DNA of 64,000 nucleotides from Amoebidium appalachense (Eukaryota > Ichthyosporea). A program made the position numbers and the translations under genes. Each line of letters opens with the position of its first letter. The stretch's first letter is position 1. The stretch covers positions 4,650,001-4,714,000 of the forward strand of contig CAVNZM010000008.1 in NCBI GenBank assembly GCA_963693365.1, written 5' to 3'. Under the pieces are notes generated by a model. It did no database searches, was not told the DNA's origin, and was given only the letters and a program-made list of their open reading frames with translations. Shown here one piece after another: positions 1 to 22,981 of the stretch.

Positions 1-1159
<1,159 letters not shown>

Positions 1160-2014
1160 TTATGATCATGCGCCGCGTGCACGCGTAGCATGTCGGACGC
1201 TGGTGCTCCGGAAATTATTTACGTTGTCGACTCGTCACAACAAATTAATAAATAAGAAATGCTTTTATTACATTATTCAAACATATAATTAATTGTGTTT
1301 TGTTTCTATTAAAACCTATGTGTCTACTTTGTTTGCTATTAGCGACGCTACGTTTTATGATTCAACTGTTGTGTTGCGTGCCCGGCAGGCTGGCAGCGGC
1401 AATGTGGCAATGTACAGTGGCATCCGGTGAGATTTTGCGATTGGCTTAAATTATTTTGTTTATATCAAACGCTGATTGGCGGATCTCACAATCATTTGAT
1501 TGGCTGCTCTTTTTCCTGGGGCTCGCCCGAACCAGCCCGCACACCTCCGCAATCAAAAAGGCCGCACACATGCTTAGTCAAGCCATTCTCAACCATGTAA
1601 GCTCTTAGCAACTCGAGTTTCCCTCTTTTCTCCGCGGGTTATTTCTGCGCTCGCCTCCGACAAAACACTACCTCCGTGTGCTCAAGTTGGCCTGTTGCGA
1701 CTTTAAGAGTGTCCATGAGGGCGTGAAAAACTATACAAAGGTAAGCAAATTATTAGTCGTATACGTAGTGCAACTTCTCGTCCAGGTTTTCATGATGGTC
1801 ATGTTTATGTTTTTTTACTTTTACTATTAAATTATTAGTTTATGTGGCTTAGAGTTTAAAAAAACTTGCAAATCCACGTCTGAAGTTTTGTTCTCATGTC
1901 ACATAATACATATATTTGCAGGGCCGAGGCATTGCTAAAATAATTTGCACACCCCTCTTAGTAGATTGCTACATGGTAAAGCAATGTCACAGCAACCGAT
2001 CCTTGTGCAGATGA
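1160..2014 (+). promoter_or_regulatory. Non-repetitive promoter-like block with possible 5' exons
   Basis: This block is free of microsatellites. It carries three ATTGG (inverted CCAAT) motifs near 1440, 1474 and 1498, then a stretch with two good donor sequences (GTAAGC at 1596 and 1741) and an acceptor ending in TTTGCAG at 1921. A short frame from ATG 1570 ends at the first donor. A second frame is open from 1609 to 1740 and continues in phase 0 into 1922-2013. The implied peptides match nothing I know. It could be the promoter and leader exons of an unidentified gene or a distal promoter for the downstream armadillo gene. Confidence 0.25.
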
Positions 2015-2460
2015 TTGGGCAAATATCATAGATGGAATTGTTGTAGAACGAACTTGCCATATAAGTGTTTGTGTACAATGTGTAAGTATGCAGATATGGT
2101 CGGATCGATCACACTTGTGTGTGTGTGCGCGAAATCACGGCCCTCAGAGGGCCGTGGCGAAATGCACCTTACTAAACTTGGTGCGCAGGACGCATCGAAA
2201 AAAAAAGACACACACACCCAAATACAAAAGTGAAGACAAAATATATGAAGAGAAGAAAAATAATATTTGTACAGAAGTACCGGCATATGCGTGTGTGTGG
2301 GTGTGTGGATGTGTGTGTGCGTGCGTGCGTGCGTGTGTGTGCGTGCGTGAGCGCGCGCGGTGTGTGTGTGCGCGCCTGTGTGCGCGCGTGTGTGTGTTAT
2401 GTGCGTGTGCGTGTGTGGGTCAAGGTAATGTGTGTATGTATGCATGTGTGCTGTGCGCGC

Positions 2461-2491
<31 letters not shown>

Positions 2492-3294
2492 GACCGGTGT
2501 GTGTGTGCGTGTGTTTTTCCGTGTGTACATGAATCTGAATTTTTCAACTCCATCGACCTTTCATTATGATGTTGCACAAAAGTTTGCTAAGTCTGGTGCC
2601 GACAGAGGAAATGCTTGCAAGCGCGCTGTATGTAGCCGGTTCAAGTGCATATGAGTGAAGGTGTATTGTGTTCCGGCAGTTTGTTTATATATACCTATTC
2701 CCCGGTCACTGTACGCTGACTGCTGCATTGGTAAAAAGTGTGAGCCTCAGGAGACTGGGTTAACCTCAGACCAACATAAAGCCTCGTGATAAGTCGACCG
2801 TCGATCTATCTCAGCCACTTTTGTGGCTCGAATGTGGGGTTTGCGTAAGTGCGCTATTTATAGCGCAATACGCACGAACACAAAAAAAAAAAAACACAAC
2901 AGGCGTGTTCCTCACTTCACGGTGGTCACGTAGGCACCAAGATTGTGTAGGTTTTTGGATATTACCATAGCGCATTAGCGCTTGGAAAGAAAGTAGCTCA
3001 CGTGACTGCAAAACGGATTCTTCTAGCATTTTCTCAACTAATATACACGGTACATGGACTAGAAGGTGCGCAGCATCCCCAAAGGCATATTGGAAAACAA
3101 AGGAAATAGTGTTGGCATGCGAGTGACAAAATTTCAAGGCTTTTTATTGCGTTTTCACCGAGTTCACTATGTAGCGTTTTCAAGCTTAAGGTTCATCCAC
3201 TTCCGGCGGAATCCGGGCCGAATTCGATCTGGAAAATGGCCGATCGCGAAGAATGCGAAAAAACCACGATACCCCTTGTTGGTTGGCAAGTGCT
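2015..3294. other. Intergenic, TG/CG-rich repeat then unique sequence
   Basis: A degenerate TG/CG-rich simple repeat lies at about 2287-2525. The remainder to 3294 is moderately complex sequence in which I see no exon with convincing splice signals or protein similarity. Confidence 0.6.
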
Positions 3295-3491
3295 GGGGGG
3301 TTTACGCTGTTTACTCGAGGCAAAGAGAACCAGTCTCAGGTATGGGGGGGGGGGGTTTGCTCGGAATATCCCCTCAGCGGTATATCATGATCACGTACAT
3401 AGATGTCGGGTGGTGACTATATATCAGGGTTTACTTTCTCTACGAGACACCATAAAGACTACAAGGAGAAATCAATTAGTTGGGGTTCCCC

Positions 3492-3532
<41 letters not shown>
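3295..3532 (+). repeat. Dispersed 198-bp repeat with poly-T end, copy 1
   Basis: The 198 bp from 3295 to 3492 recur at 32084-32281 with a single visible T/G difference, and both copies run straight into a T-run (3493-3532 here). A diverged fragment of the first part is visible near 50345. Near-identity plus a homopolymer end is what a recently retroposed SINE-like element looks like, but I see no clear target-site duplication or Pol III boxes. Confidence 0.8.
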
Positions 3533-3536
<4 letters not shown>

Positions 3537-3568
3537 GGGCTCCCCTCGGGACACTCGGTATCAGCTGG

Positions 3569-3621
<53 letters not shown>

Positions 3622-3811
3622 TGTGTGTGTGTGCGCGTGCGCTATAATTTTGTAGTGATGTGTTTCTCAAGCCAATCAATACATCTAATAAACAGGTCGT
3701 AGTTACGCGTGTTTAGTATAAAATCAAGGATGTTGTAATTTACAGGTAGGCTATCTTTCACCCTCTTTTATTATACCAATCACCTGGTCCAGACGAAAAA
3801 GGCCCTGGAGA

Positions 3812-4046
3812 TGTTGAAATCGTTGGAAAGTGGGAAGGAGGATAGAGAAGAAGTGACTGAGAGTTTGGTTGTATATGGAACTCAAGAGCACGGAATGAGG
3901 ATGTGGATAGAACTGAAGGCAACATGCTACCATGAGATGAAATCGTTGAAGAGTGGGAAGGAGGATAGAGAAGAAATGAGAGCTTGGTTGTGTTTGCAGC
4001 TGAGAGTACAGAATAAGGATGTGGATAGAACTGAAGGCAACATGCC
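3812..4046 (+). repeat. Tandem duplication, ~120-bp unit, two copies
   Basis: The segment beginning GAAATCGTTG at about 3815 and ending in AAGGCAACATGC near 3930 is repeated from about 3938 to 4046 with small substitutions and an internal length difference. Both units share the AGTGGGAAGGAGGATAGAGA core. The open frame across it has no similarity I recognise. Confidence 0.75.
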
Positions 4047-4224
4047 TGTCGGTTCGTCTTTTATAGTTGTGTTTGTGGCTGGGCGGATCGTGACTGAGCG
4101 GATTGTGTACACGTCTCGGCATGCATTCCTGCCGGCTGACTAGTAGGCGTTGCCCGCTTGCAACCTCAGCCTCTCAGGGCGAACCGCGGACAAGATACTG
4201 ACAGATTCGGTGGATAAGGGTTGT

Positions 4225-4264
4225 GATTGGATCTCAGCGCATCAGTTCAGGGGGCCAATCATCT
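4225..4264 (+). promoter_or_regulatory. Paired CCAAT boxes upstream of the armadillo gene
   Basis: GTGATTGGAT at about 4225 and GGCCAATCAT at about 4254 are two CCAAT elements in opposite orientation, 105-145 bp before the ATG at 4370. The same motif occurs upstream of several other genes in this window. Confidence 0.4.
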
Positions 4265-4369
4265 TCGAGCTCGCCTCTGTTCAACCTTTCAAACTTCGAT
4301 GCTTCAAAGAGCTCGTGAAACACACGCCGCCTGCAGCTGTACAACCAACAACTGTACATACCCGCCCAA

Positions 4370-12395
<8,026 letters not shown>

Positions 12396-12593
12396 TTCCA
12401 TAGTACGCAAGCTTTGGCGCTGCGTAGTTTGGTGTTTTTTCGGTGTTTTTTCCCGCCAGTTGTAGTGATCATCTTGGTGTTTGAAGCCTTGAAGTTTCAG
12501 TTTTTTGTTTCATTTTTGATTTTTTGATTTATCTGTTTGTTTGTTTGTTTATTTTTTTTCTTTTTGTCTTTTCCTTTTTCTTTGTGTGTGTGT

Positions 12594-12641
<48 letters not shown>

Positions 12642-13402
12642 AAGTGTTTTGTGTTTTGTGTGTGTGTGTGAGGGGGGGGGGGGGGGGGGGGGGGGGGGAG
12701 GGGGGGATTTGTAGTTTACATTTAGTATGAGCCTGCTTAGCTCCGGCACATATATCGGAGGATCGCTTGTTCTTTGGCTTATTATTATTTTTTTGTGTGT
12801 GTGTATTTTTTTTTTCCCAAGTGAATTTGAATGTATGATTATAAAAGGCTAAGGTTGAATTGAGCCATAGACAAGAAATGAATGTGGAACTGCGAAATTC
12901 CGTAAGGTGCCTACAAAAGAAAACTTTATACTTCATAAAGCTTGCACGGAATGGAACTTTTGCTTTGTAGTTTTTCTTGTAACGTTTATAGGTTTACCCA
13001 CATGATCCGTGTTGTGCGAAACAAATGTACATATGCTTTAGGAGTATAGTAGCTAGTCCTTTCTTTCACTCAAAAATTGTTTTCTTCCCTAGGAAGGTCA
13101 ATATATTCTATTGCATTTGCTACTTCCATGCCATTGGCCAAAAAAATTGACGAGTGGTTGCAATTGTGTCGCTGTGCATGCACTGTGTATGTGTGTGTGT
13201 GTGCCTGGGTGTGTGTGTGTGTGTGACGACATCAATATTGTGTCGTCTGCTTAATTGCCAAACTTGGCCGGTGTAATAGCCACCGCGACAATCTGGTATA
13301 CCTCTTTAAGGGGAGAATAGTGTTGCCGTGACGACGATTTTGACTGTGCACACGTGTACAGTACTTGCAGTGGAGTGAAGTTCGGGGGGAGGGGAATGAC
13401 TT

Positions 13403-13443
<41 letters not shown>

Positions 13444-13915
13444 CGGGCATACACCCCGTAATTACTCCGGGGGGGAGGGGGGCGGGGGGGGGAGGGGGAG
13501 GGGGGTAATTACGGGGTGTATGCCGGTTGAAAGAGCTACTGAGCCAGGCACGCATCTTAGGTGGACCCGGTTAGCTCAACAGTCATGCATGTACACACGG
13601 ATACCTCCTGAGAAATGTTGAGTTCAAGTTCCCCCAAATCAATATATTATATATCCGATGAAAATCCTCCATGGACAAATTTTAAAAGTTCAATCCTTCC
13701 TCATCCATATATTGAGCACCAGGCTTGTATCTTGTTGGCTACTATTCTATTGATAATTTTACCGCCGGACCGTGCCGGTACCGGTGGCCATGGTGCAATC
13801 ACACCACACAATACTCGGAGAGGGCTCATGATCAAAGAGAGCACTGTAGCTGAGGGGGAAGTGGTGAAAATGAGGGGCAGAAGTGTACGTGTGTGTGTAG
13901 TTGGGGGTTGGGGGG

Positions 13916-13950
<35 letters not shown>

Positions 13951-14112
13951 TGTCCCACGGGGAGGTCGGACAGCACAACTTCAGGCAAGTTGACTCATCC
14001 ATGCATGTTTGTCATGCGTTAAAGGTAAAATCATGGAGAGGGGCAAAACTGCTCTGCTGCTATCAAGGACTGCAATTACAACTGGCAGGCCACATGATCC
14101 CTGCATGTGGTA

Positions 14113-14151
<39 letters not shown>

Positions 14152-14775
14152 CCCGTTGGCAGAAGGGGGGGGGGGGGGGGGGGGGGTGTTGCCACAGTAC
14201 TTGGTCACATACACAATTGTTGTTGTTTTTTGCTGACCGACAAACACTTTCTGAAAAATTGGTGCCACACACAGTGCATATTTACTCATCCTGCACCATG
14301 CAAAACAACATGCGGTGCGGTAGCGAATGCCCAAACCTATCACCATCCACGGGACTATATTCATTTACAGCCTTCTACCACATGGCATTGCACTCATGCC
14401 CTCATACATCTTAATGGCTCAGTCATCTACACATTGTATATCCCGAACTGAATATATCTATCCACATGATTTTCTTTCCTCATGCATGGCATCACAAAAT
14501 ATGAAAAACAACCACGTAGCAGGCCACTACATTGCAAAGAGCTAGTAACCACAATCTTTGAGTAGACTGAATATCCACATAAACCCTTGGACATTTAATC
14601 TAAACCAGCACCACAACACGTCGATCCAGTACACCCCAAAATTACAGTACCCTATATCCACATACCTTATGTATATTTATCGGCGACAATACACAAGTAA
14701 ACCACCGTGTTCGGTATCCACCATACCCCAACATCCATCTCCTTATATCCACACCACCTCGATGGATATACTAAA
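12396..14775. other. Convergent intergenic region
   Basis: This lies between the armadillo stop (+) and the MCCC2 stop (-). It holds (GT)n with G-runs at about 12584-12706, a G-run at 13403-13443, a hairpin-forming inverted repeat (13446-13524), another G-run near 13919-13949 and a T-run at 14115-14150. No exon is supported. Sequence from about 14560 to 14775 has an inverted homologous counterpart near 54890-55060. Confidence 0.6.
13446..13524. repeat. Perfect 20-bp inverted repeat around a G-rich loop
   Basis: The arm at 13446-13465 (GGCATACACC... GTAATTAC) is the exact reverse complement of 13505-13524. A 39-bp G-rich loop separates the arms. It could extrude as a hairpin or mark the termini of a very short mobile element. 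Confidence 0.85.
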
Positions 14776-15519
14776 TTACATGCGGAAAACACCATATTTG
14801 GTCTCCTGGATGGGGGCATTGAGGGCAGCACTCAGGCCCAGGCCGAGGACCATGCGAGAGTCAGCAGGGTCGATGATGCCGTCATCCCACAGCCTGCAAA
14901 ACCGATCAGATTAGATTAGCGATCGGAAAGTTTAGGATCACAATGTGTTTGGAATAGCAGGGTTTTACTTATTCTTCTCGTTGCACGCCTTGTCTTGATT
15001 TTCTAAATTTCTTCTTTTTTTTTTTTTTTTTTTTTTTTTTTTGGGGGGGGGGAATGAAAGGGAGGGTGGGAGATAATGAAGGGAAAGGGATATAAAACGA
15101 TCGACGAGTGTGGAATTGGTTGGGGTGATGAGTATGCGAACCGGTGACAAAGACCCCGTTGTTGTTGTTGTACATGTGTGTGTGTGCATGTGTGTGTGTG
15201 TGTGTGTGCGCAGGTGTATGTAATTACGTGATTGTGCACGCGAGTGAGGGTATACGTGTATGTGTGGCTGCCCCCACCTAGCGGAGGAGAAGTACGGGTG
15301 GCCTTCCTTCTCGTACAGTTCGATGGTTGGCTTCTTGAATGCCTCCTCCTCCTCCGCAGACCACTGTGGCAACGAAATTTCACGTCAGATCGCAGATTCG
15401 ATCTCTATGATCGGACTAAAACCACCCGAATATTTGTGTGTGAACGTGTGTGTGTGTCTGTGCGTGTATGTGATAGTGAGCGGAGAGGGAACGTGTGTAG
15501 GTTTAAGTATGATCATTCG

Positions 15520-15555
<36 letters not shown>

Positions 15556-15688
15556 GGGGCGGGGGGCAGGGCGGAGAAGGCGTCAATATGTTAACATATA
15601 TGGTAAGGGAGAGTTATTTGCCCATCGGGTACAATTCGAGAGACAATCCTGTACGAAAACGGCCCACAAACAGATATGGAGTGCATAT

Positions 15689-15726
<38 letters not shown>

Positions 15727-15806
15727 ATACACGCGGGAAAGCAAGGAAGTGTGTGCGACTAACAGAAACACCCATGCTCACAACCATGCTCACACACAGA
15801 CAACAC

Positions 15807-15846
<40 letters not shown>

Positions 15847-16744
15847 GTACCTTCTTGCCCTCCCTCTCCATCTTGTCTCTCTTGACCGTGGCAAGCACAC
15901 CGGCTGCCTGCTCACCGCCCATCACGGAGATTCGTGCGTTGGGCCACATCCACAGGAACCGTGGGCTGTACGTGTATGTATACATGTGCATACGTGTGTT
16001 TGTGTGTGTGTGCGTGTTTTTGTGTGTGTGTGTGTATACGTGTTTGGTTAGTTTTACGTATGTATCCGTGTGGGAGCATGTATGGGTAATGCGTATGTGA
16101 TTTCGCTGAGCATGCTAAGGTCTAGGTGTGCATGCAGTTCTTTCATTCGTGCGTGCGTGCTTGCACATGTGTGTAAGAGGATTAAGGATGTTACACACTG
16201 ATCTCACGACATCTGGGTTGTACGACAAACCATGTACGACTCAGAACCAGGAAACCAGAAGGAATGACAAAACCCACATCCCCTGCAATCCATGCTCCTA
16301 TGTCCACTTCCCTGTTCCCACCCAACCCACCCGCCCTACCCCCCCGCCCTTCGCAAAAAAAAGAAGAAAAAAATACGGATATCATGGACACATGCAACAC
16401 TCAAATCCACACACGTGTACACACAAACACACACACACACACACACACACACGCGCGCGTACCTGTAAGCACGGCCGCACATGCCGTAGTTTCCTGCGCC
16501 GAAGCTGCCGCCGACCAGCATTGTCAGTTTGGGCACTCTGGCACACGACACAGCAGTCACCATCTTGGCTCCGTTCTGTGGGGTAGGAGGGTGAGAAGGG
16601 GTGGGTGATGCATATATCTCTCACTTTCTCATTCTCTCTGCCCAGCCCCCCCCCCCCCCTCCCCCTACACACACACACCTTTTTCTGCTTTAATTTTTTT
16701 TCTCCTTTTCTTTATTTTTTTGGGTGGGGGAGGGGGGGGAGAGG

Positions 16745-16801
<57 letters not shown>

Positions 16802-16910
16802 GGGGGGGGGTCGGGGAGGGGGTTGAAGGGGGGGGGGGGGGGGGGGGGGAGAGGGCAAAATACCTTGGCAATACCACCAGCCTCAGCAGCACCTCCAACC
16901 ATAAAGCCTG

Positions 16911-16942
<32 letters not shown>

Positions 16943-16946
16943 CGTG

Positions 16947-16989
<43 letters not shown>

Positions 16990-17832
16990 GTATGTATGTC
17001 CCCGCATGTGTATGTGTGTATGCATAGGTCTTTAGGTATTTAGGTGTCGCCGTGCATGCATGTGTGTGTTTCGACATGCATGGGTGCTTGACGGAGCAGG
17101 CGGAAAAGGGAAGCGGTCAGCAGGGCGCCCAATAGAATATCGTAATACAAAGAGGTGTAGCATCCAGGAGGACGCAAAGAACAAAGAAGAGATATGCAAC
17201 GTAGGGAGAGGGCCCATTTTCAATACGTCTAAAAGGCTGGTCGGGGAAAGGACGTTGAGGTGACTCAGTGAAGACACGTGTGCGTGCACGCGTGGTGTGT
17301 GAGTTTTTTATGGGGATGTCTTTAGGAGGCAAAAACCTAGACATAAAAGACTAAAATATCTGATGGAACAAGAGGAGTATTACCAACTTAATGTGCACCG
17401 TACACAAATGAGCTCCGACGAAGACATAACATGTGAGTCAAGGTGACTAATTAGTTTTCTTCTCTTACAGTTGGTGGGTTTGCAGAGGGAAAGGAAGGGG
17501 GAAAGAATGAGGGGGGTGGGGGGGGGGGGAGGAGGGCAGATGTGTTGTCGAGTACGAAGGTCCACACGACGGACACGACAACACAAATGTTGACAAGCAC
17601 ACACACTGAGTATGCATCAAAAGGGGAGGGGGAGGGGGGGGGACGGGGGCTGTTATTACCAGTGATGTTCTGGAGGAAGATGAGGGGGATACCACGCTGA
17701 GAGCACAGCTCAATGAAGTGGGCACCCTGTGTGTGTGTGTGCATGTGTGTGTGTGTTTGTGCGCGCGCGCCCGCGCGTGTGTGTGTGTGTGTGTGATGTG
17801 TTATGTGCGTATGGTGAGTGTGAATAGAGTCT

Positions 17833-17887
<55 letters not shown>

Positions 17888-18103
17888 GTGTGTGTGTGTG
17901 CATCATGTACCTGTTCAGTATAGAATGTACAAGTCACGCATATCTTCACCAATGCGCCAACCAGGGAAAGGAAAGTCTCTTTGGTTTAACAGCCTTAACA
18001 GTCTTTCCGAATGGAACACCTATTGCCAATACTTTCACATATTCATCGCCAAAAATGAGCAGAGAGAGAAACGAGGGAGGAAGGCTGTTGCGCGCGAGCA
18101 TGT

Positions 18104-18151
<48 letters not shown>

Positions 18152-18235
18152 GTCCCAACCTTGAGGGCAGACTCGCTGAAAAGGACACCGTTGTTGGCCA
18201 CGATACCAACAGGGTAGCCGTACAGGCGGGCAAAG

Positions 18236-18312
<77 letters not shown>

Positions 18313-18764
18313 GGGGGGGGGGGTAGAGAGGGAAAGAGAATTAGAGCGTGCAGAAGGATGCAAAAGCAAGCGAAAGCCTGGGGAAAAAGCTACACATTCG
18401 TGCAAAACTGAAGGCAAAAAAAAAAAAAGCATGTATTTGAGTACCAAAGAGCCTCCATGACATCCACAACATTTAAACGGGACGGTGAAACTGGGGGTGG
18501 GGGTTGGCAAGGGAAGGGGGGGGGAGGAGAGAAGGGATGAGAAGGAGTGCTTGAGTTTGTGGGCACGGCAGAAGGAAGGGGAGAGGGGGGAGGGGGGGGG
18601 GGGGGAAGGGGGGAGGGGGGAAGGGGGTTGACTGTACCGGTAATGAGGGATGTGCCGTAGAGTTCCTTGAATTCGTCAAAGCGGCTGCCATCGACTAATC
18701 TGGCAATCACCTGTGACATGCCACACACATCAGATATTCGTTTCCCCCCCTCCCCCTCGTCCTT

Positions 18765-18795
<31 letters not shown>

Positions 18796-19984
18796 CTCTT
18801 TCATGGACACATGCCGGACTCACACACACACAGGCGATTGTGATCATAACCGACTGGTCTAAAGTTCTTCTCCTAGACCCAATATCTGTCTATGTTAAAG
18901 GGAATAAGGCAACCCTGGAAGGAAGGCGAGGGAGTGAGAGATACAGAGCTTTCTATTTGCTCTTCCGAATGCTATATCTTCCCCCATACTAAAAGCGTAT
19001 CCACCAGCCCTCCACTGTCCCTACATGTTCCGCACCACCCGTTCTTTCACGGAAAGCCCCCCCCCCCCCCCCCCCTCCCCCCCCCCCTTCTCCCCCCGTG
19101 CCTCCCTTCTAGATCAGTTCCCCACCGTCCATTCTTTCATTATTAGATCCCTCTCCATCCATTTCTCTCAAAGGCAAGCACATTCTCCCCCCCCCCCCCC
19201 CCCCCCTCCGGATCTGTTCTTTTTCTTTTTCACTGATAGGTACCCACCTGTCTGATATCGAAAGTCTTTCTAAGGTTCTCTCCCACGATGCCGTAAAGCT
19301 CATCTGCTGGATAGAGGGGTTCCTCAACTGGGGCCATGGAAAGCTGCACGTGAAAGAGAGGGTGGAGGGGGGAGGGGGGGGGGGGGGGGGGGGGTTAGAA
19401 CGTGTTATAGAATACGTTCTAGTTACAGAATACGGCATGGGGGAATGGGGGTTTTATGATTGACGGGAGAAGGAGGAGGGGCCGGGGAGGGGGGGGGGGG
19501 GGGGGGGGGACCCATAAAAAGAAAACACGAGAGTACAATGCACGCAACAAACAAGGGGCTTCCACACCTCCATTTATAAAAACACGAATACCACACACTG
19601 CACAGTACCAAACCCCTCACATACACACATTGCTCAAGGGTCACACCCACCTACATCCACACCCAAGGGGGCACACACACACATACATACACTCACACAT
19701 ACACCTTCCACCCCTCCCCCATCAGCCCGCTGCCCCACTCACACACACATGGCCATACATCAACCCCTTTCGCTCCCTCTTTTGCCCACGTACGCGTGCA
19801 CACACCTACATACACAAACAAATCAAAGCCAGCATGCACGTACACACACACACACACACACACACACCTGGGGCTGCTTGACCCTGTTGAGGTTTCTGAC
19901 GATGCGACGGGCAATAGAGAGCGCATGCTCATCGCTCTCTGCAAGATGGTCCGTCACACCGCTCTTGCTGTGTGTGGTACACGT

Positions 19985-20079
<95 letters not shown>

Positions 20080-20324
20080 GGTATGTGTATGCGTATGTAT
20101 GTGCGAGCGTGCATAGGGTCACGTTCATAAGTATATTTTGCTCTACTCCCTTCTCCTTCTCCATTATTTTCCGCTCCCATAACGGAAGGGGCGGGGGGAG
20201 GGGGAGGGGGGGGGGGGGGTTGAATTTGTCATTAAGTACGAAGTACACATGAACAACGGATAGCACGATGCAGAATGCAAACCATACATGAAGAGTATGC
20301 AGAATAAGCAGAGCCCATCCTCAA

Positions 20325-20355
<31 letters not shown>

Positions 20356-20505
20356 GGGAGGCAGGAGAGAGAAACAAGGGAGTGTAGGTGTCAGTGTCCG
20401 TCCCAAAAAAAATACAAAGTTCCGAATCAAAAACCCAGCCTCAGTGGGGAACAAGTTACGGGGGAAGGGGAAGAATTGGAGGAGGAATGGGGGGAACCGG
20501 TTGAA

Positions 20506-20539
<34 letters not shown>

Positions 20540-21237
20540 AAGGGTTTGAAGAGTCACAATCTTGGCAGCAGAGACCAAAAAAAAAAAAAAAAAAAAAAAA
20601 AAAGGAAAAAAAAAAAGAAAAAAGAAAAGAAAGAAAACGCCCCCCCCCCCCCCCCCCCCCCCCCCCCAAACACACACACACACACACACATGCACACGAA
20701 CCAAATCAAATATATGTCCAAACATAAAACAATGATGCGGACGCTATAAAATGGGGGGAGGGGCAGGATTGGGGGTGGGGGCTCTTACCGGGAGTGCAGG
20801 TCACCGCCACCCAAGTCCTCAGCACTGATGACCTCACCGGTGGCAGCACGCACCTGGTGGGGGGGAGAGGGTGTGGATGCGGGGAGGGGGGGGGGGGGAG
20901 GGGGGGGAGTCACAGTATGAGATAGGGAGGGGGAAGTGGAGAGGGGGGGGGGGGGGAGAGAGAGAGAGAGGGGGGGGGGAGGGGGGAGGGAAGTGAGTGG
21001 GAGAGAGAGAGAGAGAGAGGAGAGAGAGTGTTAGAAAGTGTCAGCTAGGGAATGGTGGGGGGTTTGGTAGGGGTAGGGGAAGGGCACGGGTACAACGGCA
21101 TAATTTGGAGCACGAGACAAGACGTCCACTGTGATTGAGTACAGGGAAGTGAGCCAAATCCAAAGAGTGAAGAATGGCTGGGTGATGCAGTGTCGGAACG
21201 GGGTAGGCCTGGAGTACTGGCGTGTGTGTGTGTGTGT

Positions 21238-21273
<36 letters not shown>

Positions 21274-22012
21274 GGGGGGAGGGGACTGACAAACAGACAC
21301 ACACACACACACACAGAGAGAGAGGGAGAGAAAGAGAGAGAGAGAAAGAGACTCCATGAGAGAATGCCCTAGGTGTATAAACTATGCATCTGCGACGGAT
21401 ACCACGCTGCAGATTTAGCCTAAAAGAGCACCGACAAAAAGTATGCATCGAAAATAAAGCCCATCTACAGGGGATGCCCAAGTCATCTACATTACCCAGG
21501 TTTCAACCGAGCGGGGGGCGGGTGAGTGGGCGGGGAGGGGGGAGGGGGGTTTGAGTCAATACCAGGGGGGGACCGGCGAGGAAAATTGTGCCCTGGTTGC
21601 GGACAATGATGGACTCATCGGACATGGCCGGCATATAGGCACCACCAGCAGTACACGAGCCCATCACTACGGCAATCTGTGGGTGTGCGTGTACGTGTGT
21701 GTAAGTGGCGTGTGGGTACGTGTGTGTGAGTGGATGTGGGTGTGTGCGTGAGTGTGTGGATTATTGAGTGTGAGTGTGTGACGAGCATGTGTAGGTGACA
21801 ATGTGGCTCGGACGTGTGTTTGTGCATGTACGTGCTCGTGTCGAAGCAGCCATTCGGCATGGGAAGGGGGGAGGCTGCAGGGGGAGGCCGGGGGGGGGGG
21901 GGGGGGGGGGGCAGTCCTTTTAAAGACATGCAAGAAGCTGTGCGCACGTGCGCGTGTGTGTTTGCACGCGTTGGTGTGGTGAACGGAAGGGCAGGCATTT
22001 TTTTATTATTTT

Positions 22013-22057
<45 letters not shown>

Positions 22058-22174
22058 GAAACCTGTGGGATGCCGGCAGCAGACATGGTAGCCTGGTTGT
22101 AGAAAATACGACCAAAGTGGTCCCTGTCGGGGAACACATCGGCCTGGTTGGGCAGGTTGGCACCGCCAGAGTCC

Positions 22175-22215
<41 letters not shown>

Positions 22216-22520
22216 AGGTGCATGTATCCGAGAGCATTGTGTTTAGGGTATGTAAGAGACAGGGGGGGGGGGGGGGGGGGGGAGGGAAGGAAGAAATTAG
22301 AGCAAGTCATGGTCATATCCGGAATACTATTCTAAAATATCACATAAAAAATATAGATAAAAGTTGCATACGTACACATTCAAACGTACACAACCACCAA
22401 CCCATTCACCCACACCGAACACGTTTTCGACATGCACAAATACCCACAAACCTCCACACATGCACACACACGCACACACACACACATGCACACACACACA
22501 TGCACACACACACACAGCAC

Positions 22521-22590
<70 letters not shown>

Positions 22591-22732
22591 ACCGAGGTAG
22601 ATGCAGGGCAGGTTGTTCTGCATGGCCACCTCCTGGGCCCTCAGGTGCTTCTTGACGGTGACTGGGTAGTAGGTGCCTCCCTTGACCGTGGGGTCGTTGG
22701 CTACAATCACACACTCGGTCCTGTGAGCAGAT

Positions 22733-22784
<52 letters not shown>

Positions 22785-22915
22785 GAGGGGGTGGAAAAGG
22801 AGAGAGAGAGAGTCAGGGAGTGAAGGATCGAGAGAGAGATGACAGGAGAAAGGTACGTGGGTGGGGGAGGGGGGGGGAGGGGAGTGAGGGGAGGCTAAGA
22901 AGAGTGGGTGGGTGT

Positions 22916-22981
<66 letters not shown>

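Noticed and set aside
3811-4143. 110-codon frame across the tandem ~120-bp duplication
   Set aside because: The frame is a by-product of the duplicated A/G-rich unit; no splice signals or similarity support it.
13572-13632. tRNA-like A-box/B-box pair (TTAGCTCAACAG ... GAGTTCAAGTTCC)
   Set aside because: Acceptor and anticodon stems do not pair; spacing alone is not enough for a tRNA or a tRNA-derived SINE call.
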